Source of the DNA: Castor canadensis | Taxonomy: Eukaryota; Chordata; Mammalia; Rodentia; Castoridae | Direction: 5' to 3' | DNA: 64,000 nucleotides | NCBI RefSeq assembly: GCF_047511655.1 | Contig: NC_133391.1 | Span: 134,510,906-134,574,905 of the forward strand | In this document: positions 1 to 10,770 of the stretch, in pieces | How the letters are laid out: every line of letters starts with the position of its first letter | Numbering within the stretch: the first letter of the stretch is position 1 | Program-made: the position numbers and the translations under genes | Notes under the pieces: generated by a model | The model's database searches: none | Seen by the model: the letters and a program-made list of their open reading frames with translations, nothing else | What the model was told of the DNA's origin: nothing

Positions 1-199
1 AGAGGAGGGGACATAGAGGGAAAGAAAGGGGAATAAAAAGACAACATCAGTGCCACAGCATTTCAAAACATATATGTCACAAAATAAGCTACAAATAAAA
101 TGAAAACAAAAGGCGGAAAAACATTTTCATCAAAATACACATATTCTTGATATCAAGACTGCTGTAATGTTAAACAAAACTTTAGGAATCAACACATAA

Positions 200-565
200 A
201 ATAAAAGGTTATTTGCTGAATTGGATAATTGGCCAATAAACTACAAAAATGATGAACAACAGTAACAAATAATGAAAAACAAAATTAAGACACAGTGAAA
301 TATCATGTTTTTATCAGATGGGCAAAAATGTTTTAAGTAAGTGAAAAATTCCTACATCCTTTTAATGAAGATGTAAGAAAACTATAACTTATTTGTTGCT
401 GGAAGGACTGTAGTTTGATATAATTTTATAGACAGATTGAAACAAACTATAAAGAAATCATTTGCTAATTTCTAACAATATATTTTTTATTAATCTCAAA
501 TCTATAACATGAAAGGACTGGATTTCACTGCTAAGAATTGATCTATGAAAATAACACTGAGTAAC
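200..565 (+). mobile_element. Ancient L1ME-like fragment (ORF2 C-terminal region)
   Basis: The order of words matches the last part of old mammalian L1 ORF2. A region resembling the segment after the reverse transcriptase is followed by a stretch like the conserved 'cacttctaagaattgatc' area near 520-545. It is heavily decayed with no open frame. The assignment is by eye; an L2-type origin is not excluded. Confidence 0.4.
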
Positions 566-1049
566 AACATTCCTCTTTTTTAAAATAAGTGTTTTTGACT
601 GCCATTAAATGTTAGGTGTATTTTATGCATTGGTGAATGTCTCTTGTAAGTTACTTCTCCATGGCTTTATAGTTGATAAAACCCATGTTGATCATACTTA
701 TTTTGACTAAATTTGGGATTTTTCTGCAAGAAAATAAATCTGGACTTAGCTGAATGACTTAGAAGCCATTACTACCTTTGCCATTAAGTTATATGATGGA
801 GACATTCCATTTATTATATGATTAAAATGTAGCTCCAAAGATGTGAAAAATTTTAAATAAAGTATTTTAATAATTATATTTGAAAAAAATAATATAATTA
901 ATAATAAGAATTCATTTTCAGTCCTCTTTGTGTATGTTGTGTTACAGAAAAGGCCTTTACTAAAATGTGACCAATGCAGTTATTAATAACATGATAAATC
1001 TTGGTTAAAGGAAGTGAATGGCTCAAATAAATTGATAATAGATTTTGCA
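566..1049. other. No recognised feature
   Basis: AT-rich sequence without a long open frame or a repeat that I can name. Confidence 0.5.
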
Positions 1050-1060
1050 AATCAGGTATT

Positions 1061-1259
1061 TCCTTTTTTTTTTTCAGGTTCTGGTGCTTGAACTCAGGGC
1101 CTGCACCTCAAGCCACTCCGCAAGCCCTTTTTCTGTGTTGGGTATTTTCTAGATAGGGTCTTGTGAGCTACTTGCTCAGGCTGGCTTCGAACTGCAGTCC
1201 TCCTGATTTCTGCCTTCTGAGTAGCTGAGATTATAGCGTAAACTACCAGCGCCTGGCTG
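1061..1259 (-). mobile_element. Dimeric B1-ID SINE
   Basis: Read on the minus strand this is one 7SL-derived B1-type monomer followed by an ID-type tRNA-derived unit and an A tail (the T run at 1063-1074). Direct repeats of about 11 bp, aatcaggt(a/g)tt at 1050-1060 and 1260-1270, flank it with one mismatch and mark the target-site duplication. It has a single B1 monomer, unlike the three-part SINEs elsewhere in the window. Confidence 0.85.
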
Positions 1260-1489
1260 AATCAGGTGTTTTCAATTCTTTGCTTTCATGAGATCTTGAT
1301 CAGATTGTCACCTATTTGATCAAATAATTTTTAGTAATGATCACTGTGAGATATTTGCTATTGCTAATAATGTAGAATTTTGATTTCTCCTTACTTAGAG
1401 TGACATTAGGTAGTGAATAAAAACACCATTACAAGTCAAGAACAAGGTCTCAAAGAAAGAAAAAGCGTGCACTTAATTGGCATACGATA

Positions 1490-2231
1490 TTTTAATTGAC
1501 ATATTTATAAAGTGCAGTGCTATAATTTGATATGCAAACACAACATGTATGATCAAATCAGGATGGGTTAGCATTTCCAAGTCCTCAAATATTATCATTG
1601 CTTTGTGCTGAGAACCTTCAAATTCTTCTCCTCTAAGTCATTTTAAATGTGTACTTAATTGCAGTGGACTACAGCAACATACTGTGCTTCAGAGCATAGC
1701 AATCACTTTCCCAACTCTGGCTGTATTTCGGTGTACTCATTATTTACCTCTCTCTGTCTCTCTTCTCCTTCTCCTTTTCAACCTATAGTGACATCAATTC
1801 TACCCTGTATTTCTATGTGGTCAACTGTTTAGTTTCCACACATGTTAGAGTATGCAGTATTTCTGTGCCTGGATAATTTCACTTAACATAATGTCCTCCA
1901 GTTCCATCCATGTTGCCACAAGACAGAATTTTACCCTTTTTATAGCTGAATAATATTCCATTGTGTACCTATACTACATTAAAAAATCCATTCATCTGTC
2001 TATGGATATCTTATTTGATTCAAAATCTTCACTGTTTTGCATAGTGCTTCAAAAAGGATGGTTATGCATGTTCAGTATAATAATTTTATTTCCTTTGGAG
2101 ATATAAAATCTAGTGGGAATTGCAGGGTCATATGGAAGCTTTGAAAAAATTTTGTTGTGTTTCCTAATAGCTGTACTAATTTACATTCTCCTCAAGAGTA
2201 TATAAGAATCACTCTTTCTGTTTGTGTTGTC
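1490..2231 (-). mobile_element. Ancient L1 (L1MA/MB-like), 3' UTR and end of ORF2
   Basis: This is the antisense of a mammalian L1 3' UTR running into the C-terminal part of ORF2, with hallmarks such as 'ttccatccatgttgc' near 1902. It is the left end of one old minus-strand L1 that continues after an insertion at 2232-2799. All frames are broken. Confidence 0.75.
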
Positions 2232-2799
2232 ATGGCTCTGCTATACACTCCAGGGCATATTTCCAAAGGACTATAAGTTAGCATACAGTAGAGATATGTG
2301 CTTATAGCAGTACAATTCACAATCACTAAGCTATGGAATCATCATAAGGAAAATATGGTATGTATACACAATGGAGTATTATTCAGACACAAATAAGAAT
2401 GAAATTATGTCATTTGCAGAAACAGATGGAACTGGAGATCATCATGTTAGGAAAACTGAGCCAGACTGAGAAAGACAAATATTGTATGTTCTCTTTCATA
2501 TGTGAAATGTAGACTGAAAACAAAATGATTGATATGAGTGTAATATGGGGACTGTTTGAGGCGGGGACCAGTGCAAGGGAGAAGGGCAAAGGAGAGGGTG
2601 ATGGGGTGAATATGATCAAAGTGCATTACATGAATGTATAAAAATAGAAAAATGGAATTCATTAAGATTACTTGAAAAAGGGGAGTGGAAGGATAAGAAA
2701 GAGTAACAAAGGGGATGAATTTTATCAAAGTGCAATATATGTGTGTATGGAACTATCATAAATGAAACATCTTTGTGTAATTAAATATGCTAATAAAAT
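2232..2799 (+). mobile_element. 5'-truncated L1 3' end inserted in an older L1
   Basis: Orientation switches abruptly to sense L1. ORF2 C-terminal text (for example 'tatgtatacacaatggagta' near 2357) is followed by a purine-rich 3' UTR and an AATAAA-like end near 2795. On either side the antisense L1 is continuous, so this copy landed in the older one. It has internal deletions and is not coding. Confidence 0.8.
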
Positions 2800-5755
2800 T
2801 CCACCTTTCTCCACATTCTTGCTAATATTTGTTATTTTTTGTATTTTGATAATAATTCTAACTGTGGTGAGATGATATCTCATTGTGGGTGTTTTTTTCC
2901 ATTTATTTTTGCCATTTGTTTTCACATTTCCCTGGTGATTACTGAAGTACTTGTTCATATACTCATCGGCCATTTGCATGCTGTCTTTTAAGAGATGTCT
3001 ATTTAAATCACTTGCTCATTTTTTAATTGGGTTGATATTTTTTGTATTGTGTTGAGTTTCTTCTATATTCTAGATACCAACCTTCTATCAAATGAATGGG
3101 GTTTGCAAATAATTTCTCTCATCCCATCACTGGATTATTTTCTTTGCTGTGCAGAAAGATGCTTCTTAGTTTGATATGATCCCATATTTTTACCTTTGTT
3201 TTTGTTGCCTATGCTTTTGTAGCTTTAGCCAAGAAATCTTTTTCTATGCCAATGCCTTTGAAGTGTCTCCCTTATGGTTTCTCTTAGTAGTTTCATAGTT
3301 TCAAGCATTGCATTTTGGTCCTCAATCTATTTTAAATTTATTTTTGTGTATGGAGAGACGTAGGGTTCTAGTTTCATTTTTCTGCATATGCATATTCAGT
3401 TTTCCAAGCACTGTTTATTGAAGTGATTGTCTTTTCCTCAATGTGTGCTCTTGACATTTTTGTTGAACATTAGTTGGCTGTAGACATGCAGATTAATTTC
3501 TGGATTTTCTATTTTGTTCCACTGGTCTACGGATCTATTTTTTATGCCAATACCATGCTATTTTGATTGTTATAGTTTGACAATATGCTTTGAAGTCAGG
3601 CATTGTGTTACCCTCCCTTATTCTTTTTGCTCAGGATCACTTTGACTGTTTTTGGCCTTTTGTAGTTCTATACCAATTTTATGATATTTTTCTATCTAGC
3701 CATGAAAAATCTTATGGGTATTTAATGGAGATTTAATTGATTATGTAGATTGCTTTAGGTAGAATGAATAGGTTAATAATACTATTTCTTCCAATCCATG
3801 ATTACAGTATATCTTTTTATTTTTTGTGTCCTCCATCATTTATTTCATCAAGTGTTTTTTAAAATTTTCATTGTGTAGATTCTTTACTTCCTTCATTAAA
3901 CTTATTTCTAGTTTTCTTATATTGTGATTGACATTGCTTTTAAAATCTAGCCAGTTTCCTATTGATGTATGAAAATGCTATTGTATTTTATATGTTGATT
4001 TTGTGTTCTGCAATCTTCATCAGTTTTAACAAAATTTTTTTACACACAATCATCAGCAAACGGGGATAATTTGACTTCCTTCTTTCTAACTTGGATACCC
4101 TTTATTTATTTGTGTTTTCTAAATGTTTTAGCTAAGACTTCCATAATTATGTGGCATAGGAGTGATAAAAGAGAACATCCTTGCTTTATTCTAGATTTAA
4201 AAAAAATGCTTTCAAATTTTCTCAAGATAGCATGATGTTGGCTGCGGGATTGTCATATATAACCTTTATATGTTCCTCTATACCTAATTTGTTGAAGGTT
4301 TTGAAGAGGAAGGTAAATAAAGTTTTATATATTTTTGCATCTGTTGAGATGATCATATGGTTTTTGTCCTTCAATCTGTTGATGTCCTGCATTATGTTTA
4401 TTGATTTGAATTTTTTTGAGACATCTTTTATCCTGGGATGAATCCTACTTGATTGTGGTACATAGTCTTTATGACATGCTGCTGGATTTGGTCTGATTTT
4501 GTTGAGAAATTTTGCATCTGTGTTCATCAGATATATTGTTCTGTAGTTTTTTTCTGTTTTTGGTTGTGTCTTTGTCTGGTTTTGGCATCATGGTAGCATG
4601 ATATCATGCTTGTTTTACAGGCTGAGTTACCTCCTTTTCAATTTGTTGAAATGGTTTAAGAAGAATTGGCATAATTCTTCTTTAAATGTTTGGTAGATCA
4701 AAGATCAAAGACTGGTTCAATCTTGTAGGTTGTTCTGTTTTTCTATGCCTGCATGGTTCACTATTGTGAATTATATCTGTCCAGAATTTTATCCATTTCT
4801 TCTAGATTTTCCAATTTGTTGGTACATAGTTGTTCATAACAGTCCTTAATAAACTTTTGTATTTCTGTGTTACCAGTTGTAATGTCTCTTTTTCTTCTCT
4901 AATTTTAGTTATTTGGACCTTCTCCCTTTCATTCTTGGTTAGCTTGACTAAAGGCTTGTTGATTTTGCTTATCTTTTCAAGAAAACCTCTTTGTTTCATT
5001 GTTTTTTGTATTTTTCAAAAGTCTATTTTGTTTATTTCTGCTCTGTTCTTTGTTATTTCATTTCTTCTATTAATTTGAGTTTGGTTTGTTTTTGCTTTTC
5101 TAGTTCTTTCAGTTGTATTGTTAAGTTGTTTGAAATATTTCTCTTTTCAAATAAAATGTAGGTGCTTAATCTTTTAGCATTGCCTTTGCAGAATTCCATA
5201 GGTTTTAGTATGCTGTGTTTTCATTTTCATTTGTTTTAAGAACTATTTTAATGGCCTTTTTGATTTCTTGATTGGCCTACTAGTAATTCTAGAATATGTT
5301 TTCTACTGTTCATGCATGTTTAGAACTTCCAAAATTCCTCCTGTGATAGTTGTTTTAATTCTAGTGAAAGAAGATGAATGATATGATTTCAAGTTTTTTG
5401 AATTTTTGTTTTGTGGATTAATGTATGGTCTATCCTAGACAATGTTTCATGTGCTGATAAGAGCACAAAGTATTCTATAAATGTCTATTAGATTATTTAG
5501 TTTGTAGTATAGTTTAACTTTTATTTTTATTTATTAACCTTTTTGTCAGGTGATCTTTCCATTGATGAAAATCCCCAACTACTATTGTATTGAAGCCTAT
5601 CTCTTCCTCTAGACCTAAGAATGTTTGCTTTATATAATTGGGTGCTCCAGCATCAGATGTATGTTTATAATTGTTATTTCCTATTGCTGAAATGATTCCT
5701 TACCATTATATGTAGCCCCATAGAGACTAGTTCTGCTCTCCTGTTCTTCAATTTT
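2800..5755 (-). mobile_element. Ancient L1 (L1MA/MB-like), ORF2 body
   Basis: This is the antisense of ORF2 read from the C-terminal region at the left, through reverse transcriptase (about 3.3-4.9 kb), to the endonuclease end near 5.6-5.75 kb. It is continuous with 1490-2231. Short frames such as the minus-strand one at 4222-4527 are scraps of ORF2. Many substitutions and stops show an old, dead copy. Confidence 0.85.
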
Positions 5756-5814
5756 GTAGAAGGAAAAAGAGAAAAGATAAAATGAAAAACATGCACTTTA
5801 GCTTGTATGAGGTA

Positions 5815-5849
5815 AAGGTACCTACACAGGGAGTTTCCTTGTGATATTT

Positions 5850-5892
<43 letters not shown>

Positions 5893-7215
5893 CCCCAATT
5901 GTTTTATCTCCTCTAATTTTCTCCATTCTACTTTAGTCCCTTTCTTGTGGTAGTTTCAGTCATTTTAAGATTTCTATATTCATTCTTGTATAGAGAATAT
6001 ATCAACCATATTCAAGTTCTTAGTTTCTCTACTCCTCCCATGCATGACTTCCCCTTAGTGTGACCAGTGTTTCATAATATTGCTGCATTTGTATTAGGTC
6101 TATATAACACATATTTGAGAGATCATGTGTCTTCTGGCCTCAAAAGGTCTGGCTAACTTCACTTAGGTTGATGTTCTCCAATTCCATCCATTTACCTGCA
6201 AATGACAAAATTTCATTCTTCTTTGTGGTTGAGTAAAATTCCATTGCATATAAATATCACATCTTTTTAATCCATTTGTCAGTAGTGGGGCATCTAGGCT
6301 GTTTCCATAGATAAGCTATTATGAATAGTGCTGCAATAAACATGGGTGTGCAGGTGCCTTTGTTGTAAGCTGCCTCACAATGCTTCAGGTATATCCCTAG
6401 GGGTGGATTATATGGCAGATCTATTTTTAGTTTTTTAAGGAGCCTCCATATTGTTTTCCATAGTGGTTGTACTAGCTTACATTCCCACCAGCACTGTATG
6501 AGGGTTTCTTCCCTGTGCCCTCCTGCATCCTTGCCAACATTTGTTGTCATTTGTGTTCTTGATGGTAGCTCTTCTAACAGGAGTAAGGTGGAATCCTAAT
6601 GTGGTTTTGATTTACATTTCTTTTATGGCCAGAGATGGGGAGCATTTTTTTTTTCATGTGTTTTTTAGTTATTTGGATTTCTTCCTTTGAAAATGCTCTG
6701 TTCAGTTAATTTTCCATTTCTTCATTGGGTTATTGATTTTGGGGGAGTTTAGTTTTTTGAGCTCCCTGTATATTCTGGGTATCAGTACCTTGTCTGATAT
6801 ATAACTGGCAAAGATTTTCTCCCATTCTGTGGGTGGCCTCTTCAATTTAGAGACCATTTCTTTTGTTGTGCAGAAGCTTTTCAATTTTATGTAGTCCCAT
6901 TTCTGATCCTTCCTCTTAATTCCTGAGCCACTTGAGTTCTACTGAGGAAGTCTTTGCCTATGCTTATTGCTTCCAGTGTGTTCCCTGCTCTTTTCTGTAC
7001 TAGCTTTAAGGTTTCAGGTCTTATATTAAAGTCTTCAATTCACTTTGAGTTGATACTTGTACAGGGTGATAAATATGGATCTAGTGTCAGTTTTCTGCAT
7101 GAAGATATCCAGTTTCCCCAGCAACATTTGTTGAAGAGGCTGTCTTTTCTCCATCATATGTTTTTGGTGCCTTTGTCAAAAATTAGATGCAGCCCATATC
7201 TTTTGACTATGTCAT
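5815..7215 (-). mobile_element. Younger 5'-truncated L1 inserted in the old L1
   Basis: On the minus strand this is the distal ORF2 and 3' UTR of a rodent L1. The frames at 6257-6550 and 6702-6884 (minus) match the C-terminal ORF2 of the L1 at 25278-32600, including a shared CPTTD-W-IKKM stretch. An AT dinucleotide run sits in its 3' end. It separates the ORF2 and 5' parts of the older minus-strand L1. Confidence 0.85.
5852..5889. repeat. (AT)n microsatellite
   Basis: About 19 uninterrupted AT units lie in the 3' end of the minus-strand L1. Confidence 0.97.
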
Positions 7216-7479
7216 TTTATTAATTCTTTTCTGATTAGTTTGTTTATTCTTTTTTCCTTTTTGTCTCTTACTGTTCATTTTTGTGCTTTGGTGGTTTTCT
7301 ATGGTGATAAGATAGGATTCTTTTCTCTTTTTCTTTTGTGTATCTGCTTTACCAGTGAATTTTATTCTTTTGTGTGTTTTCATGATGGTAGTTACTCTCA
7401 TTTTGCTTCCTGATGCAGTACTTGCATTAGCATTTTTTTAAAGGAGGGATTAGGGTCCATGTCAGGGTAATTAATTCTG

Positions 7480-7598
7480 TTTTTTTTTTTTTGCACCATT
7501 TTACATTCTCATGAGCAATGTGTCAATTGCTCCACATCCTCACCAGCACTTTCTTCTTTTTGTTTTTATTATAGTGAATGTGAAGTGCTAAAAAAAAA
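7480..7598 (-). mobile_element. Very short A-tailed L1 fragment with target duplication
   Basis: A T run at 7480-7492 is followed by antisense L1 text from inside ORF2. Identical 11 bp repeats, aattaattctg, lie at 7469-7479 and 7599-7609. In sense (minus) orientation, about 105 bp of ORF2-type sequence ends directly in poly(A) without any 3' UTR. Confidence 0.7.
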
Positions 7599-7811
7599 AA
7601 TTAATTCTGGTTTTGCTTATCTTGGAAAGTAGCTTTCCTCCAGTTCTGAAAGCTTTGTTGGATATAATATTCTTGGTTGGCACTTTTAAAAAAATCTGCC
7701 ATTAAGCTAATGGTAGCTCTCCTAAATGTAAGTTGGCCCTTTTATCTTGCTATTTTAGAATTTTTTCTATTGGATTTTTGGCAGTTTGACTATAATATGT
7801 TGCCTAGAGGA

Positions 7812-8169
7812 TGTATTTTTTTCTTTTTCAAATTATTTGGGAGAACTTTGATCCTCCTGGAACTGCTAGGTAAGTGCTGTACCACTTGAGCCATGCTTCC
7901 AGCCCTTGTTTTTGTTTTGTTTGGTTTTCCTTTAGCTATTTTTAGATAAGGGCTTGTGCTTTTTGCCTGGACTGACCTTGAGCCAGGATTCTTGTATCTA
8001 CACCTCCTGCATACCTGAGATCATAGTTGTGAACCACCATGCTCAGCTTGTTTGTTGAGTTGGGGGGGGTCTCACTAACCTTTTGCCCCAGCTGACCTTG
8101 AATCATGGTCCTCCAAATCTCATCCTCCCAAGTAGCTGAGATTACAGGCATGTACCACCATGCCCAGTC
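7812..8169 (-). mobile_element. Three-part SINE, B1-B1-ID
   Basis: On the plus strand a T-rich tail is followed by an ID-type unit (about 7845-7905), then two successive antisense B1-type monomers, each ending in a 'ccaccatgc'-type 7SL terminus (near 8036 and 8156). It lies within the L1M 5' region and is diverged. Confidence 0.8.
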
Positions 8170-10106
8170 TAGCTATTAGTTTCTTGAGGAAGTTTTCCTT
8201 GCCTTTTACCTTCTATTCTACTTTTTTAATATTTATGATGCAAATATTTGTTTGATTAGTGTTCTTTAATGCTCTTAAACTTTCTTCTTTCTTTTTCTTC
8301 CATCTTTGTTCTCTCTTTTTTCTTTCTTTCTTTCCTATATCATTTATTTTCTGACTTGTAATTCAAAAGACCTTGAAACCTTGAAGTTCTTGGATTCCTC
8401 TGCTTGATACAGTCTGTTGTTGAACCTCTTAATTGTATTTTTTAAAATTTTATTGACTGATTTTTTTTTACTGCTAGATTTCTATTTGTTCTTTTTTGTG
8501 ATCTCCATCTCTGCTTAATTTCTTATCCAGATAATGAATTGTTTCCTCATTTCAATGAATTGTCCATCTATATTATCTTGTATTTTGTTGCATTTTCTTA
8601 GGATCATTATTTTTAATTCCCTTTCAGGCATTTCATATATTTCCTTTAGTTTTTGGTCTATTTGTGAGGAATTATTGTATTCCTTTGGGGTATAATCCTG
8701 CCTTGTTTTTCTAAGATTCTTGTGTCTCTATGTTAATATCTACACATTTAGTATAAAAGTCACCTCTTCTAATTTTACAGAGTAGCTTGCATAGGGTGAT
8801 TTCTTCCTGTTAATTAGTTGTAGAGTGTCCCTTGGTTAGGGTATTTGTAGTATCTGTGTGAATTCTTCAGGTGTATCCAATGTTATTAGGGTCTGAAAAG
8901 ACTGTGAGTGTCTCAGTGGTTTAGACTGCAGGTGTCTATGGAGGCAGTAATTGGAATTTCAAGTGCATGTGGATTTCCATATGTGTATCACCTTAACACT
9001 CAGGGGCAAGCTCCAACAACAGCTGAGCCTCTGGTTGTGTCAGGGGTGATGCAAGGGTATGCAGGCTGTGGGGATGTGTCCTTGGGCTCCCCAGGGGAAG
9101 ATGCTGCTCTGCTGGTACCATGGACTTCTGGCAATAGGAGTGATGGTGCTGGGGCATGAAACTTGATGGATATCTCTTCAGGCCCTCATGGAGTGAGTTT
9201 TTCTGGAAGTGTGGGCCTCTGGCAGAGGCAGAAGTGATGAGAGGCATCTGCTATTGCAAGAAAGCTCTGTCACCAGTAGTAATTTCAACAGACTCATAGG
9301 GGCAACCTTGACTCTTTTCAGTGGCTCTCAGCAGTGATAGTACCAGGATCATGGAACACGGGGGGAAGTGACCTCAGTACCCATAGTAGTAAGTAAGTAT
9401 GGTGACAGAGCTTTTTCCCAATGGTATTAACAGTGCTTGATTATGGATTGCAGTGGAGATGATTTCTGGCCTTGTGGTGGCAAGTGTCATTGGCATTGGG
9501 GACCTGATGAGAGAGACAACCTTAGGTCTATAGTGTTGTATGCCAATGGTGGTGCTGGGAGGCATCAACAGCCCATGCACTCTGCAGAGTTTGCCCACTC
9601 CTTGGCTTACTCTGTACTACAATTTACCCTGGATGGGAGAACTGTTGCTAGTTAGCTCTAGCTCATCCCCAGTGGGGGTTTGCCATCTTCCTCCCTAGTG
9701 TGCTAGGCTGGTGCTCCAGTTGCAAAATGATATTTGGCTTGTGTCTAGCTCTCACCACATTAGTACATGAGGTGGTGTGTCTAAGAATGGAGTGGGTTAG
9801 GTCATTCCAGAGTTTGCCTACTCCCATGGCTAACACAGTGGCAGGAAGAGGAGAAGTGAACTTGGAATTTGAGGCCGCTCTGGACTACACCTGAGTAAAG
9901 TTTTTCTTTTATTCTTTTATGATTCTAAAGTTCAGTATTTCCTGATTTCTCCTGGTCTTGAACTGTTTGTTCTTTTACTGTTGCCACCTTCCCCCTCACC
10001 TTTCCTTTTAGCCACACACCTGAGGTTTTATTTCAGGTTTGTGTAGATGCAGGAATGTGGTGGGTGTCTCTAATCTATCCTCTTGTCTCTCCTCAAAAGA
10101 TCATTT

Positions 10107-10205
10107 TCTTTCTTTTTTTTTTTTTTTTTTTGGTACTATGGATTGAACCCAGGGTTTCATGAATGCTAGGCAAGCATTCTATCACTGAGCTAAATCTTCA
10201 GCCCT
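10107..10205 (-). mobile_element. ID-type SINE
   Basis: A T run of about 20 is followed by an antisense tRNA-derived ID unit. The B-box complement 'ggattgaaccc' lies near 10140 and the A-box complement near 10188. No B1 part is attached. Confidence 0.85.
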
Positions 10206-10574
10206 TACTCATCTTTTTTCAGAGTGTGGGTAGTAAATTCACTACCTGAGTATGGGAGAAGACTTGATTCCTGGCCACATTCTTCAGTATAGCTGAACCA
10301 ATAACAAGAAATAGTTTGATGATCATCTGACTCTGGTATTGCCTTCTGAAATAGAAATAAAATTTCAGTGGAAAACTTTGTCTACTCTGTCTCAAATAGA
10401 CCTCAAATCTGAGAATGTGTTTCCTAAAAATAATCTTATAGAACAATAGAATAACAATCCTAATCTCTTCAGAGAACTTTTGTACTAATCATTATTAGAT
10501 ACAGGGGTAGATTTCATTAGGAAGACAAATGAAAAAAACACCAATGACATGGTTCAGGTATGTTTGAGCCATAG
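10206..10574. other. No recognised feature
   Basis: A short minus-strand frame (10219-10446) has no recognisable motif. Confidence 0.5.
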
Positions 10575-10770
10575 AGAATAGTGGTTAAAGTGGACTTTGA
10601 AATTATGGAATAAGCCAGAACTGAACCCAATACAAGTTTTTGCCACTTCTTCAATATGTGACTGAATGCTACTTTTTTCATGCACATTTAGCTCATAAGC
10701 ATGTTGTGAGGATGAGAAAAGTCAAATGCATAGGATGTGTTTAGCATAAAGTATGGTTATGGAAGTTCCC
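10575..10770 (+). mobile_element. MIR SINE
   Basis: The colinear landmarks of MIR are all present though diverged: 'atagtggttaaag' near the start, the central 'gccacttcttcaatatgtga' region, and a '(t)gttgtgaggat' segment before the CORE end. Confidence 0.7.

Larger units (their letters stand above)
7216..10095 (-). mobile_element. Ancient L1M 5' region (5' UTR and ORF1-side sequence)
   Basis: On the plus strand this reads as the antisense of the well-known L1M 5' portion, with landmarks near 7320-7390, 7650-7680 ('ggatataatattcttggttg') and 8620-8760. It becomes more GC-rich from about 8900 to 9890, as expected for a 5' UTR. It probably belongs to the same old L1 as 2800-5755. It is interrupted at 7480-7598 and 7812-8169. 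The right boundary is uncertain by some 100-200 bp. Plus-strand frames at 8908-9159 and 9437-9894 look like chance frames in this GC-richer part. Confidence 0.7.
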
